Shown here in pieces: positions 42,795 to 51,568 of a stretch of DNA of 64,000 nt. Under the pieces are notes generated by a model, which saw only the letters and a list, made by a program, of their open reading frames with translations, was not told where the DNA came from and ran no database searches. Source of the stretch: Larkinella punicea. Its GTDB lineage: Bacteria; Bacteroidota; Bacteroidia; Cytophagales; Spirosomataceae. Location of the stretch: the NCBI RefSeq assembly GCF_003334855.1, contig NZ_QOWE01000007.1, positions 246,754 to 310,753 on the forward strand. The letters are read 5' to 3'. Made by a program: the position numbers and the translations under genes. Position 1 is the first letter of the stretch; every line of letters begins with the position of its first letter.

Positions 42795-42832
42795 CTAAAA
42801 AAGAAGCGGTACCGGAATCATCCGGTACCGCT
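42795..42832 (-). terminator. Rho-independent terminator of the large glycoside hydrolase gene
   Basis: An 11-bp perfect stem (AGCGGTACCGG / CCGGTACCGCT, 42805-42832) with a 6-base loop is followed on the - strand by TTCTTTTTT. It lies 66 bases past the stop at 42898. Confidence 0.85.
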
Positions 42833-42897
42833 GAACGCTTTGGTTATGAGCAGGGAGTGAACGACTAAAGTCTGTCCGTTTTCCCACGAAAACCGCC

Positions 42898-45800
42898 CTA
42901 TTTGTTTGCTTTCAACACTTTCCGAAAGGTCCGCTCGTTCCCCTGTTTGATTTCGAGAATGTACATCCCCACCGGCAGGCTCGACACGTTGATTTCGCGC
43001 GAATAACCGCCCGACGATTTCTCCCCGTTCACCTGCTTGTGCAGGGTTCCCATGCTGCCGCTGAACACGTTGATTTCGACGGGTCCGGCCTGTTCATTGG
43101 CCACATCGACCGTAACGAAATCGACAGACGGATTGGGATATACCCGAACCGACTGGTTCAGGCCCTTGTCCGTCAATTCCGCCGAACCCAGCCGGGCCGT
43201 TGCGGTGGTCGACGTGGCCGACGTCACGACCTGATCGGAGGCAATTACGAAAATTGGCGTTTCCGTCACTGTTAACGTCACCTTGCCGGCAACCGTGGGA
43301 ACCGTCTGAACGTCAGCCGTATCACGTCCCATTTGGGGCGTATAGACTTTGGCATGACCCGCCGTTCCCAAATCCAGCGTATACGACGCCGTCCGGCCCA
43401 CTTCATCCGGCACCACCAGCACGTAGGCCGACTTGCCCTGGTATTCATACCGGTCGACAATCGGATTGGTGCTGATCGTCTGTTTGTAGGTATACTCCCC
43501 CAACAGCTTGTTGGCCTGGAAAATAAAGTCAGCAGCCGGTTTGCGGGTGAAGTCCTGGTTGATCAGACCGGAAGAACCAAACTGCGTCGGATTCAGGAAG
43601 TTATCATCGTACATCTGGTAGAAGAAAACCCGCTCCACCCCCGACCGGGCGTAGAACAACGCCGTCCGCAAAATCCAATCGGCCTGGGTCTGGTATTCGT
43701 TTTTGTCGCCGATCGGAATGGCTTTCAGCGGACTGCCCTGGTTGGCGTCATAACCCGTTTCGGTGACCCAAACCGGCATATCATACGCATACTTGTGAGC
43801 CGCTTCGACAAATTTCTGTACTACATTCACCGCCGAGGAAATCTCGGGAGCCGCTCCCCGCGAGGAGGTTCCGCTTTGTGACGAATTGGAATTGTCGGGA
43901 TACAAATGGTAGTTGATCACATCCCAGCACAGGTTGACGGTGCCATCGGGTTTGTAGCCCCGGTATTGCTTGCACCAGTCGATCATGCCCAGCAGATAGT
44001 CGGGGCCGGCATAGGCTGAAGCCATCCCGCCAATCACCACTTTCACGTTCGGATCGGCGTTTTTAACCCCAACGCCCGGACCCATGGTATTTTTGTGACC
44101 ATCGTAGAAAGCCGACAGGTTGGCGGCATACTCGCGGGCTGTCTGGTACCCTTTGCGGCCTTTCCACCATTTGTCCCTTTCGTTGTCGCACTCGATGTAC
44201 TTGATCAATCCCAACCCGATCTTTACCGTGTTGACGGGGTCGCCGGTCCAGCGCGGGGTGCTGTTCACACTGACCAGTGCCGGGTTTACGTTCGGGTTGA
44301 AGCCATAGCGGGCCATGTATTGAAACGCGACTTTGGCCTGATCGATGTATGAAGCCGGGTTGGTGAAGTCACTGCCGAAACGCAGTGGCACATTTTCCGA
44401 ATCCCGCTGGTCTTCCGGATACGTCGCCAGCATCCAGCCCGGCAGGGTTTTCAGACAGGCCAGCACTTCGATGCCCTCGGCTTTGCAGCGTTCATAAATG
44501 GCGTCGTAGTTCCAGCCTCCGCTGTGGGTCGGGTTGTAGGTAAACTGGCCTTCGTTGGCTTCCAGCTTCTCCCAATCCATGTAGTGCCGAATGCCCCGGA
44601 AGGTTTTGACGGCTTTCATTTTCGTCTCGTCGATGATGTCCGGGTTGCGTCCATCTTCAAAATCCCACTCGAAAGCATTGGCACCAAACATGCTTTTCAA
44701 CTGAATGGACTTCTGCGGAATCGGCGTTACCGGAACCGTGGTCGGCGTGTAGCTGCCATACAGTTCCATTTCGGTCGGGTAGCCCCACCATGCATTCAGC
44801 ACCAGATACCGGGCATTGCTGATGGGTGCATCCAGCTTGAATTTGGCGTCGCCGGTTGTTGGCCGGGTCGGATACGGCCCCACCCAGCCGTTGTATTCCT
44901 GCCCCGTAAAGGTCGCAATCGGGATAATTTGCCACTGATCGGTAATGACCGACAGTGTCATTGGATTATCGGTCATCATGCCGGAGCCATCAAAAAACTT
45001 GATGCTTTCGATGGTCATGGTTTCCCCGGGTTGCAGCGGATAATAGGCATCGAAGTTGCTGAGAACCTTGCCATATCCCGTGTTGACATCGACGTTCGTA
45101 ACGCCGTCGAACAAGCCTTCCAGGCCATTGTTGACGTTGTTGAGCTGGTACCAGCGTCCGGCTTCGATCGGAATTTTAACGGCCGTCGAAGAGGTCGGTG
45201 GCGTCGTTGGAGCCGGCTGAACCACGAGGGTTCTCGTCACGTTGCTGGCCGCGATGAAGTTCGCATTGCCGGTTTGAGAAGCCGTAATCGTTGCCGTCCC
45301 CGCTCCGGTTACGGTCGCTTTCCAGGAACCGGTTGCATTGGAAACGGAAACCACCGCCGAGTTGGACGAAGCGAAGGTAATGGCGGTTTCGGTGTTGGTG
45401 CTGCTGGCCGTTAGATCGAACGGCGCATCGCCGACGGTTTTGTCCGACAAAGCGGCAAAGGTGATCACCGACGGTACCGCCACGGGTGCGGTTGGCTGCA
45501 CATCGACCCAATTAAAATTCCAGTCGCCCTTCACGGCGTAAATGCGCAAAATCTGGTTTCCGGCGGGTAAGGTAGCGGTACCGCTCACGGTCGAAAAACT
45601 TTGCCAGCCGCCGGTATACGGGATGTCTACCGTGGTCAATACGGTTCCCGCAGCGGTTCTCACTTCGATTCTGCCATCACCATATTGTTTCGCAACACGG
45701 AAATGAAAAGCGTAGGGGCCAGCCGATGCCACATTGACGTTATAATCCAGCCAGTCGTTGTCGTCGATGCGACCCACATTCAGGCCACCACCTGCATCCG

Positions 45801-46719
45801 AGGTCGTTTCGGTTTGAATACCACTCATATCGGCAAACGTTTCCGCTTCAATTTTGCCGGGTAACGCGATGGCACCCTCGACCTGAAACCAGTTAAAATT
45901 CCAGTTTCCGGCCACCGCCTTCAACCGTAGAATCTGCTCTCCCGCGTTCAGATAAGCCGTTGTCGAAATGGTTTGCCAGGCCTGCAAGCCCCCGGTTTGC
46001 GGCACACTTAGCGTCGTCAACACGGTGCCATTGAAGGTCTTGAGTTCAATTTGGCCGTTTCCCCATCCATTGGCAATCCGGAATTTAAGGGTGTATACAC
46101 CGGCGGTTGCGACCTTGACGTGGTAGTCCATCCAATCGTTGTCATCGATCCAGCCGACATTCTGTCCACCGCCCGTATCGGCCGTATTTTCGGTTTGAAT
46201 ACCGTTCATTCCCGCAAAGCTCTCGGCTTCCACCCGGCCCGGAACGGGCGTAAAAGCGGATAAGGCCGTGATGGGCTGGCCAAACGCCTTGATCTTTTGT
46301 GGAATGTTGTTGCTGTATTTATGAATGACAATGGCGTCGGCAAAAACCGCCTGAGCCAGCGGCATATCGATCCAGGTCATGTAGGTGGGTCCTTCAAATG
46401 TACCGAGCAGGATTTTCTCGGTGCCGTTCACCGCATAAATCGAGGCCGGTTTGTCGGAAAACACCCCTTCCGCATCGAAAAAAGACAGGCGGCTGATGAG
46501 GGCTTTCTTTTCCAGTTTTAGGGTCACATCCACCCACTTGAAGTTGTTCGTCCAGGCCTGCGCCACCAGACTGTCGGTGTTGTCGTTCAGCCAGGGCGAA
46601 TAATCCTGACCCGTTTCTTCACTCGGCGTCACAGACACAAACCGGATGCGCTCTTCCGTCTGCGCAAAAAGTACAATTGAGGTAATGAAACACAGAAGCG
46701 TTAGTACAGTTTTTTTCAT
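42898..46719 (-). CDS. Large modular secreted glycoside hydrolase with two CBM6 domains and T9SS tail
   Basis: This 1273-residue protein starts at ATG 46719 with signal peptide 1-20 (VLFAQ). The order is: discoidin-like region (about 25-150), CBM6 (about 162-282), a second CBM6 (about 289-408), an Ig-like domain (418-502), a second discoidin-like region (514-655), a TIM-barrel catalytic domain (about 672-1080), a small beta domain (to about 1165) and a Por-type T9SS sorting tail (1190-1273, VRVYPNPSVDFVTVDV). Candidate catalytic residues are E847 in ECDNERDK and E987 in VWVTETGYD, the clan GH-A arrangement. The family is uncertain (GH39- or GH5-like, or unassigned). It has its own terminator. 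It may trim or degrade an exopolysaccharide or plant glycan. Confidence 0.85.
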   Translation of the reverse strand: MKKTVLTLLCFITSIVLFAQTEERIRFVSVTPSEETGQDYSPWLNDNTDSLVAQAWTNNFKWVDVTLKLEKKALISRLSFFDAEGVFSDKPASIYAVNGTEKILLGTFEGPTYMTWIDMPLAQAVFADAIVIHKYSNNIPQKIKAFGQPITALSAFTPVPGRVEAESFAGMNGIQTENTADTGGGQNVGWIDDNDWMDYHVKVATAGVYTLKFRIANGWGNGQIELKTFNGTVLTTLSVPQTGGLQAWQTISTTAYLNAGEQILRLKAVAGNWNFNWFQVEGAIALPGKIEAETFADMSGIQTETTSDAGGGLNVGRIDDNDWLDYNVNVASAGPYAFHFRVAKQYGDGRIEVRTAAGTVLTTVDIPYTGGWQSFSTVSGTATLPAGNQILRIYAVKGDWNFNWVDVQPTAPVAVPSVITFAALSDKTVGDAPFDLTASSTNTETAITFASSNSAVVSVSNATGSWKATVTGAGTATITASQTGNANFIAASNVTRTLVVQPAPTTPPTSSTAVKIPIEAGRWYQLNNVNNGLEGLFDGVTNVDVNTGYGKVLSNFDAYYPLQPGETMTIESIKFFDGSGMMTDNPMTLSVITDQWQIIPIATFTGQEYNGWVGPYPTRPTTGDAKFKLDAPISNARYLVLNAWWGYPTEMELYGSYTPTTVPVTPIPQKSIQLKSMFGANAFEWDFEDGRNPDIIDETKMKAVKTFRGIRHYMDWEKLEANEGQFTYNPTHSGGWNYDAIYERCKAEGIEVLACLKTLPGWMLATYPEDQRDSENVPLRFGSDFTNPASYIDQAKVAFQYMARYGFNPNVNPALVSVNSTPRWTGDPVNTVKIGLGLIKYIECDNERDKWWKGRKGYQTAREYAANLSAFYDGHKNTMGPGVGVKNADPNVKVVIGGMASAYAGPDYLLGMIDWCKQYRGYKPDGTVNLCWDVINYHLYPDNSNSSQSGTSSRGAAPEISSAVNVVQKFVEAAHKYAYDMPVWVTETGYDANQGSPLKAIPIGDKNEYQTQADWILRTALFYARSGVERVFFYQMYDDNFLNPTQFGSSGLINQDFTRKPAADFIFQANKLLGEYTYKQTISTNPIVDRYEYQGKSAYVLVVPDEVGRTASYTLDLGTAGHAKVYTPQMGRDTADVQTVPTVAGKVTLTVTETPIFVIASDQVVTSATSTTATARLGSAELTDKGLNQSVRVYPNPSVDFVTVDVANEQAGPVEINVFSGSMGTLHKQVNGEKSSGGYSREINVSSLPVGMYILEIKQGNERTFRKVLKANK

Positions 46720-47278
46720 AGTTACTCGCTTAAATGGATGTGTTAAAAAAAACAGAATTTGATCGAATAAATACAGATTAAGAATAGAAAAATAACTACT
46801 TAATCGATCACTTCTATTCAAATATACCTCAGAATCAAGAATATAGTTCAGTGATTTTTATCATAAAAAAGCCTTGCACGAATGTCAAACATGAAAATAT
46901 TTTTGCAAATTTTAAGTAGTCAATTTAAATAAGAAGAATTTTATCAATTTTATTCTAATAATAAAATCACAGAAATAGGAAATTATTTCTGCAAATCTTT
47001 TTAACTATTTTTTCCTTTTTCCGGATATTTTTTGATGCTCAAAAAATATCCAAACAGAACACGTGCAGCGATAGAGAATTAAAAAAAAAGGAGAAAGGGT
47101 TCCACAGGCTTTTTTGAAGAATGAGGGGCAGTCCGGATGATCCACGGCGCGTTTCTCTTTACAAACTGAAAGGTAAGTAATAATGCGTAATCAGGTTTGC
47201 CCGGAGAAGTGTAAATCGACAATCTACTTAAAAACCAATTGAAGCAAAATGCACCTTATTGGAATTTTTATATTTTAA
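46720..47278. other. AT-rich gene-free region with several inverted repeats
   Basis: No gene is seen. It forms the upstream region of the large glycoside hydrolase (- strand); a TATATTTG box on that strand (46819-46826) fits the -7 consensus but has no clear -33 partner. Three small palindromes follow: ATTTTATT/AATAAAAT (46947-46967), AGAAATA/TATTTCT (46971-46990) and a perfect 12-bp stem GGATATTTTTTG/CAAAAAATATCC (47023-47051). Their role is unknown. Confidence 0.45.
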
Positions 47279-47309
47279 AATCCGACAATCAGATCTCGAT
47301 TACCGGATT
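47279..47309 (-). terminator. Possible terminator after the glycosyltransferase at 47353
   Basis: A 12-bp stem with two G-T wobbles (outer pairs AATCCG / CGGATT) and a 7-base loop is followed on the - strand by an AT-rich run (TTTAAAATATAAAA). It lies 43 bases past the stop codon. Confidence 0.45.
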
Positions 47310-47352
47310 TTATTCCTGATTTTTATACCTACTTAATAACAGTTTTTACAGA

Positions 47353-48564
47353 CTATAGCCCGTACGTACGCTCGACTTCACCCGCCCGGCGAACCTTCTC
47401 CCATGTGCCCGATTGGTTACCCTTTAAGTAGCGAACTAATCCGGCCAGCGCACAGACATTCATGAAGGTGAAATAAAACGGAACAAAGAGCAGTTTCCAG
47501 CGTAGATTCTTCTTTTCCAGTCGGTATCCAACCCAGGCAGCCACATAGAAAATACATTGAAGCACGAACAAAACCGTCCAGACATACTGGCCCGACGGGG
47601 CAATTCCCAGTTCCCGAACCACCAGCCAGGCATTGGCCAGAAAAATCAGGGGCAAACACAGGGGCGCCACGGCCCAGCGCATCGCCCGGTGCGACACATA
47701 CTCGAACGTTAGCCAGCCGTAGCGAAAAATATTCAGTAAGTAGGTCAGCCGGACAATGGACTGAAAACCACCGGCCGCAATCCGGATTTTCCGTTTCTGC
47801 TCATCCACAATCGAAAACGACGGACGCTCCATCGCGTAGGCATCCGGCTCATAGGCAACGCGGTAGCCCTGTCCGGCAATGCGGAGCGAAATGATAAAAT
47901 CATCTAAAATGGTGTCGGTTTCAACCGGCTCATACAAGGCCGTCCGCACCGCAAACAATTCGCCGGCTGCACCGACGATGGTGTGCAAATCGGAGTCCAG
48001 ACGCTTCAGGAACGATTCGTATTTCCAGTAAAGTCCTTCACCCGAACCAGCCGCCGACTCACTCTCGTTGGTCAAAATGCGCTTTTCACCGGCCACCGCT
48101 CCCACCTTCGGATCGCGAAAATGGCTGACCAGATTCTGCACGGCCTCCGGGTTCAGAATGGTGTTGGCGTCAGTAAAAATGGCCAGCGGAGTTTTCACCT
48201 GCAACATGGCGCGGTTCATGGCGGCCACCTTGCCCCGGCGTTCCGTGCCTTCCATAATCGCCACCCGGTTGCCGTATTTCGAGCGCAGGAAGTCCGCCGA
48301 ACCGTCGGTCGATCCTTCCGTCACAAACAGAAAATGAAGCTTTTCGGCGGGGTAGAGTTGCGCAAAGGAATTCGCCACCTTGTCGGGCAAACACGACAGT
48401 TCATTGTAGGCCGGCACAATCAGCGTGACATCGGGCGCAAAAACCGTGTCAGTTTTCAAGGCAGGCCGACGCCCCCGGATTTTCACCAAAAGCCATACCA
48501 GCATACCGTATCCGACGTAGGTATACGCCACGAGTCCTGCGCAGACAACCAGAAAAATTTCCAT
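47353..48564 (-). CDS. Membrane-bound family 2 glycosyltransferase
   Basis: This 403-residue protein has an N-terminal helix (about 3-27), a GT-A domain and three or four C-terminal helices (about 300-375). Motifs are VTLIVPAYNE at about 46, FTDANT at about 131 and LDDFIISLRI at about 220 as the acidic catalytic pair. RKIRIAAGG replaces the QxxRW of processive synthases, so single-sugar transfer is more likely. It is the last gene of the - strand glycosyltransferase block and lies 9 bases after the preceding gene. The donor is unknown. Confidence 0.87.
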   Translation of the reverse strand: MEIFLVVCAGLVAYTYVGYGMLVWLLVKIRGRRPALKTDTVFAPDVTLIVPAYNELSCLPDKVANSFAQLYPAEKLHFLFVTEGSTDGSADFLRSKYGNRVAIMEGTERRGKVAAMNRAMLQVKTPLAIFTDANTILNPEAVQNLVSHFRDPKVGAVAGEKRILTNESESAAGSGEGLYWKYESFLKRLDSDLHTIVGAAGELFAVRTALYEPVETDTILDDFIISLRIAGQGYRVAYEPDAYAMERPSFSIVDEQKRKIRIAAGGFQSIVRLTYLLNIFRYGWLTFEYVSHRAMRWAVAPLCLPLIFLANAWLVVRELGIAPSGQYVWTVLFVLQCIFYVAAWVGYRLEKKNLRWKLLFVPFYFTFMNVCALAGLVRYLKGNQSGTWEKVRRAGEVERTYGL

Positions 48565-48573
48565 AGTGATTCG

Positions 48574-49527
48574 TTAAGTAGTCGCCACCACGCGCGGCAG
48601 AACGTCTTTGGCCGGTTGGTGGATTTTATTGCTGAAATGCCAGAGAACCGCGTTTTTCAGCGCGATGAGGTAGTTTTTCTGCCGCCTGATGGCGTAGAGA
48701 AAAGCCGCTTTGGTGAGGGCGAAGCTGAAATAGTAGACACAGAAAAAAAACAGAGGAAAACCGCTCACGTTTCTGCGCATGAACAACAGCCGGTTTCGCG
48801 TGTGGTAATACACCTTCAGCGGATTGGTTTTGCCCACGCTAATCGACTCCTTGTGGTAAATCAGGGCCGAAGCCTGGTAGTAGATCTGAAAACCGGCCCG
48901 CTGAATCTGCATCGACCAGTCCAGTTCTTCATAATACAGAAAGAACGATTCGTCCATCGCCCCTCCCACCTCCACGGCCCGGCGACTCACCATCATGGCG
49001 GCACCGTGGGCAAAAGCCGTCGGTCCGGACTGGTCGTGTTGCCCGCGGTCGGTTTCGCCCAGCCCAATGGACCAGGTGCGGCCGGTATAGCGGTTTAGCG
49101 GGTAGTAGCCCGCGTATTGAATGATTGTCGGATGGTCGTAAAACCGGATTTTGGGGCAGGTAATGCCAATCGTCGGATCGTTTTTGAATGGTGCCAGCAA
49201 CTGATCGAGCAAGTCCGGCGTCACTTCCGTGTCGTTGTTGAGGAAAAAGAAATAATCGCCTTTGGCGTGTTGCATCCCGAGGTTGTTACCGCCCGAAAAA
49301 CCGAGATTTTCGGGGCTGACAACGACCTTCACGTTCGGATAATTCCCCTGCCGGATGCGTTCGGTGGGATCTTCGGCAGACGCATTATCCACCACGATGA
49401 TCTCATAACGGGGGTATTTCAATCGCCGGGTCGATTCCAGCAATTCGCAGGTCACCGCAGCCTGGTTGTAATTGATCGTAATCAGCGAAATCAGCGGCAC
49501 GCTGGCTACACGTTCTCCTTTTGCCAT
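48574..49527 (-). CDS. WbbL-like family 2 glycosyltransferase (rhamnosyltransferase type)
   Basis: This 317-residue protein has the WbbL pattern: ISLITINYNQAAVTCELLES (about 14-33), IIVVDNASAEDP, NLGFSGGNNLG (about 76-86), FFLNNDTEV (about 95-103, the metal site) and FLYYEELDWSMQI (about 197-209, catalytic acidic residues). A hydrophobic C-terminal stretch may touch the membrane. Family members often transfer rhamnose to a lipid-linked sugar; that donor is inferred. It overlaps the priming transferase gene by 22 bases, so the two are translated together, which fits a second-sugar role. Confidence 0.88.
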   Translation of the reverse strand: MAKGERVASVPLISLITINYNQAAVTCELLESTRRLKYPRYEIIVVDNASAEDPTERIRQGNYPNVKVVVSPENLGFSGGNNLGMQHAKGDYFFFLNNDTEVTPDLLDQLLAPFKNDPTIGITCPKIRFYDHPTIIQYAGYYPLNRYTGRTWSIGLGETDRGQHDQSGPTAFAHGAAMMVSRRAVEVGGAMDESFFLYYEELDWSMQIQRAGFQIYYQASALIYHKESISVGKTNPLKVYYHTRNRLLFMRRNVSGFPLFFFCVYYFSFALTKAAFLYAIRRQKNYLIALKNAVLWHFSNKIHQPAKDVLPRVVATT

Positions 49528-50681
49528 ACCGCCTTCAGGGTTCGAATTACAATCATCAGGTCCGTTTTGAACGAGTATTTTTTGGCGTAAAGCACATCGA
49601 GCTGGATGCGTTCCTGATCCGAAACGGCCGCACCTCCGCGCTTGGTCACCTGCCAGAGTCCCGTTAGTCCGGCCGGGGCCGCAAACCGCCGGGCATAGCC
49701 CGCAGCCGTCAGCTTTTCGGCTTCGTAGGGCGGCAGCGGCCGGTTGCCGACAAACGACATATCCCCCCGGAGAATGTTGTAAAACTGCGGCAGTTCGTCG
49801 ATGCTCGTGTTGCGCAGCACTTTCCCAAGCCGTGTCACGCGGGGATCTTCCTTGAACTTCGAAAACATGGCCTTTGCCTTTTCAGCCCGGAAATGGACTT
49901 TTTCGCAAACCTGTTTATCATCCAGAAAAAGCGGTTGCTGGCACCCGGTTCCGGCCAGTTGGCAGGTGTCACAAAGCTGATCCGTTGCCTCTTCCACTTT
50001 CGCGACATTGTACATGTTCTTGGAAGCCATGCTCGCCAGCATCTGGTCGGCATCCGTGCGCATGGTTCGGAACTTATACATATTGAACAACTTGTACCCC
50101 ATTCCGACCCGCTTGGAGCCGTAGAAAATGGGGCCTTTGGAGTCGAGTTTTACCAGAATGGCGACCACCACCAGCAGGGGCGAAATCATCAACAGGAGGA
50201 AAAACGACAGCACGATGTCGAAAATCCGTTTGCCGATTGGCATTCGAATCTGAACGGGCTTGTGGGCATTCCCACCGGTTTCGGCATACTGTTTTTTCAG
50301 AACCAGGTACGATAGCCGGGTCTGAAAAGCCGCTTCGGAATAACCGTAGTGGAACACATCGATGACGCGCCCCCGAAATGGTTCGACCGTCAGGTCGATG
50401 GGGGTTGGAGAATCGCCCGTTAGCAAAATGGTTGACAGTTTTCCGGAACGCGGTTTGGCCTTAATTGCATTCAGGAACGAGGTGCTGTTCAGCCGGTCGT
50501 TGTAAACCACCAGATCGACAGCCGGCTCGGCCTCCAGAAAAAAAAGAGCCTGCTCCAGGCTGGTTACCACCGTGATGGATGCCGTATCCCCAAATGCCTG
50601 GCTAAAATCGGCGGCCATCTGGGGATCGTCCTCGACGTATAAAACCCGAAACGTTGTTCCGTTCGCTAAAACCGTCAGCAT
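49506..50681 (-). CDS. Priming glycosyl-phosphate transferase fused to a degenerate receiver domain
   Basis: This 391-residue protein has a CheY-like receiver at 10-130 and then a bacterial sugar transferase domain (148-391) with one membrane helix (about 153-177). The transferase shows KRIFDIVLSFFLLL, GPIFYGSKRVG, YKFRTMRTDAD, the SIDELPQFYNILRGDMSFVG block and PAGLTGLWQV, and puts the first sugar-phosphate on undecaprenyl phosphate. In the receiver the acidic pocket is present (E17-D18-D19), but the phosphoacceptor position is N61 (LVVYNDRL) and the usual Lys is lost. An insert holds Cys237, Cys240, Cys247 and Cys259 (CX2CX6CX11C), a possible metal site. A single-domain regulator gene lies 22 bases upstream. 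Confidence 0.9.
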   Translation of the reverse strand: MLTVLANGTTFRVLYVEDDPQMAADFSQAFGDTASITVVTSLEQALFFLEAEPAVDLVVYNDRLNSTSFLNAIKAKPRSGKLSTILLTGDSPTPIDLTVEPFRGRVIDVFHYGYSEAAFQTRLSYLVLKKQYAETGGNAHKPVQIRMPIGKRIFDIVLSFFLLLMISPLLVVVAILVKLDSKGPIFYGSKRVGMGYKLFNMYKFRTMRTDADQMLASMASKNMYNVAKVEEATDQLCDTCQLAGTGCQQPLFLDDKQVCEKVHFRAEKAKAMFSKFKEDPRVTRLGKVLRNTSIDELPQFYNILRGDMSFVGNRPLPPYEAEKLTAAGYARRFAAPAGLTGLWQVTKRGGAAVSDQERIQLDVLYAKKYSFKTDLMIVIRTLKAVWQKENV

Positions 50682-50703
50682 ACAAAGGGAAGGCTAAAAA
50701 GAA

Positions 50704-51126
50704 TCAGTAAGTCGGTTTGTTTCCGGGTGCCGGGGTAGGTTGCGGACTGCCCCTTCGGCGCAGAATCGCATTAATTTTCGCCTTGACTTCCAGCGGATTA
50801 AAAGGTTTGATCATGTAATCGTCGGCCCCCTGCTCCAGACAGGCAATTTTGGTCGCACTGTCGGTGAAGGTCGACAACACGATGATGGGCACCTGCGTCA
50901 GCAACGAACTCGCCCGAATGGTCCGGATCAGGTCCTGCCCGCTCAAATACGGCATCTGCAGGTCGGTGATGATGATGTCGACCGGATTCCCCGCTTCCAG
51001 CCAATCCATCGCTTCAATCCCATTGTTCAGCGTTGTGACCTCAAACTCAGCTTTCAATGTATGACGAAGAACTTTACGGATGTACGTATCGTCTTCTACA
51101 ACCAGAACATGGTATTGGTTTTCCAT
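50704..51126 (-). CDS. Single-domain response regulator (CheY-like)
   Basis: This 140-residue receiver-only protein has a full set of active residues: E11-D12-D13, phosphoacceptor D55 (ITDLQMP), S85 and K107 (IKPFNPLE). A 20-residue Pro/Gly-rich tail follows. It lies directly ahead of the receiver-fused priming transferase and downstream of the FIST/kinase/Hpt genes. The likely chain is kinase to Hpt to this protein, which could then contact the transferase (inference). Its ending is close to that of the receiver at 23137-23586. A 13-base palindrome, TTTGTCTGACAAA, lies about 155 bases upstream. Confidence 0.9.
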   Translation of the reverse strand: MENQYHVLVVEDDTYIRKVLRHTLKAEFEVTTLNNGIEAMDWLEAGNPVDIIITDLQMPYLSGQDLIRTIRASSLLTQVPIIVLSTFTDSATKIACLEQGADDYMIKPFNPLEVKAKINAILRRRGSPQPTPAPGNKPTY

Positions 51127-51369
51127 AAATTATCTACGAATCGTTCCCGTAAACTAAGAATATGTCGGCAACAGGTAGTTATTCAAATTTACTATTTAAA
51201 GCACCAGTAAACAGCACCGTATACTAACAATACGAAGTAGTAACAAAAATCATACTACAAATCTAAATTCTGTTAAATTTTGTCTGACAAATAAACACCT
51301 GTCTGAAGCAGAAATGACCTATTTTCAAATAATAGACTTATTAAACAGGAATTATGTATGATAATTCTT
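51127..51369. other. AT-rich leader of the response regulator gene
   Basis: No gene is seen. The distinct signal is the palindrome TTTGTCTGACAAA at 51279-51291, treated as a separate site. The remaining gap up to the Hpt gene holds the family A repeat. Confidence 0.4.
51279..51291. promoter_or_regulatory. Recurrent TTTGTCTGRTAAT motif, site 6 (perfect palindrome)
   Basis: TTTGTC-T-GACAAA is a perfect 13-base dyad and the most symmetrical of the eight related sites. It suggests that the others are half-degraded versions of a dimer-binding operator. Confidence 0.5.
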
Positions 51370-51475
51370 ACACTTTCACTTTTGCCCCTAAATCCCCTTT
51401 AGGGGACTTTTGCATCCGGATTAAGCCGTGTCCAAGTCTACTTTAGGGGATTTAGGGGCAAAAAGCGAAAGCCCT
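51370..51475. repeat. Palindromic repeat, family A copy 3 (inverted orientation)
   Basis: Imperfect arms (tttgcccctaaatcccc and its complement) flank a centre that, read on the - strand, is ACTTGGACACGGCTTAATCC followed by GGATGC. This matches the centre of copy 2 (ACTTGGACGCAGCATAATCC), so this copy is inserted in the opposite direction. It separates the Hpt gene from the response regulator gene. Confidence 0.85.
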
Positions 51476-51568
51476 AATTTTAATCAAATTTTAATAGTAT
51501 ATAGTCTGAATATCTGCACCTTGGCCGGATCCGTATCGGCATATGAACAGGTCGTTCTATTTTCCTTT

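Noticed and set aside
47983..49098. A 371-residue + strand open frame spanning two glycosyltransferase genes
   Set aside because: It runs antisense across a gene boundary, which real genes rarely do, and has no family likeness.
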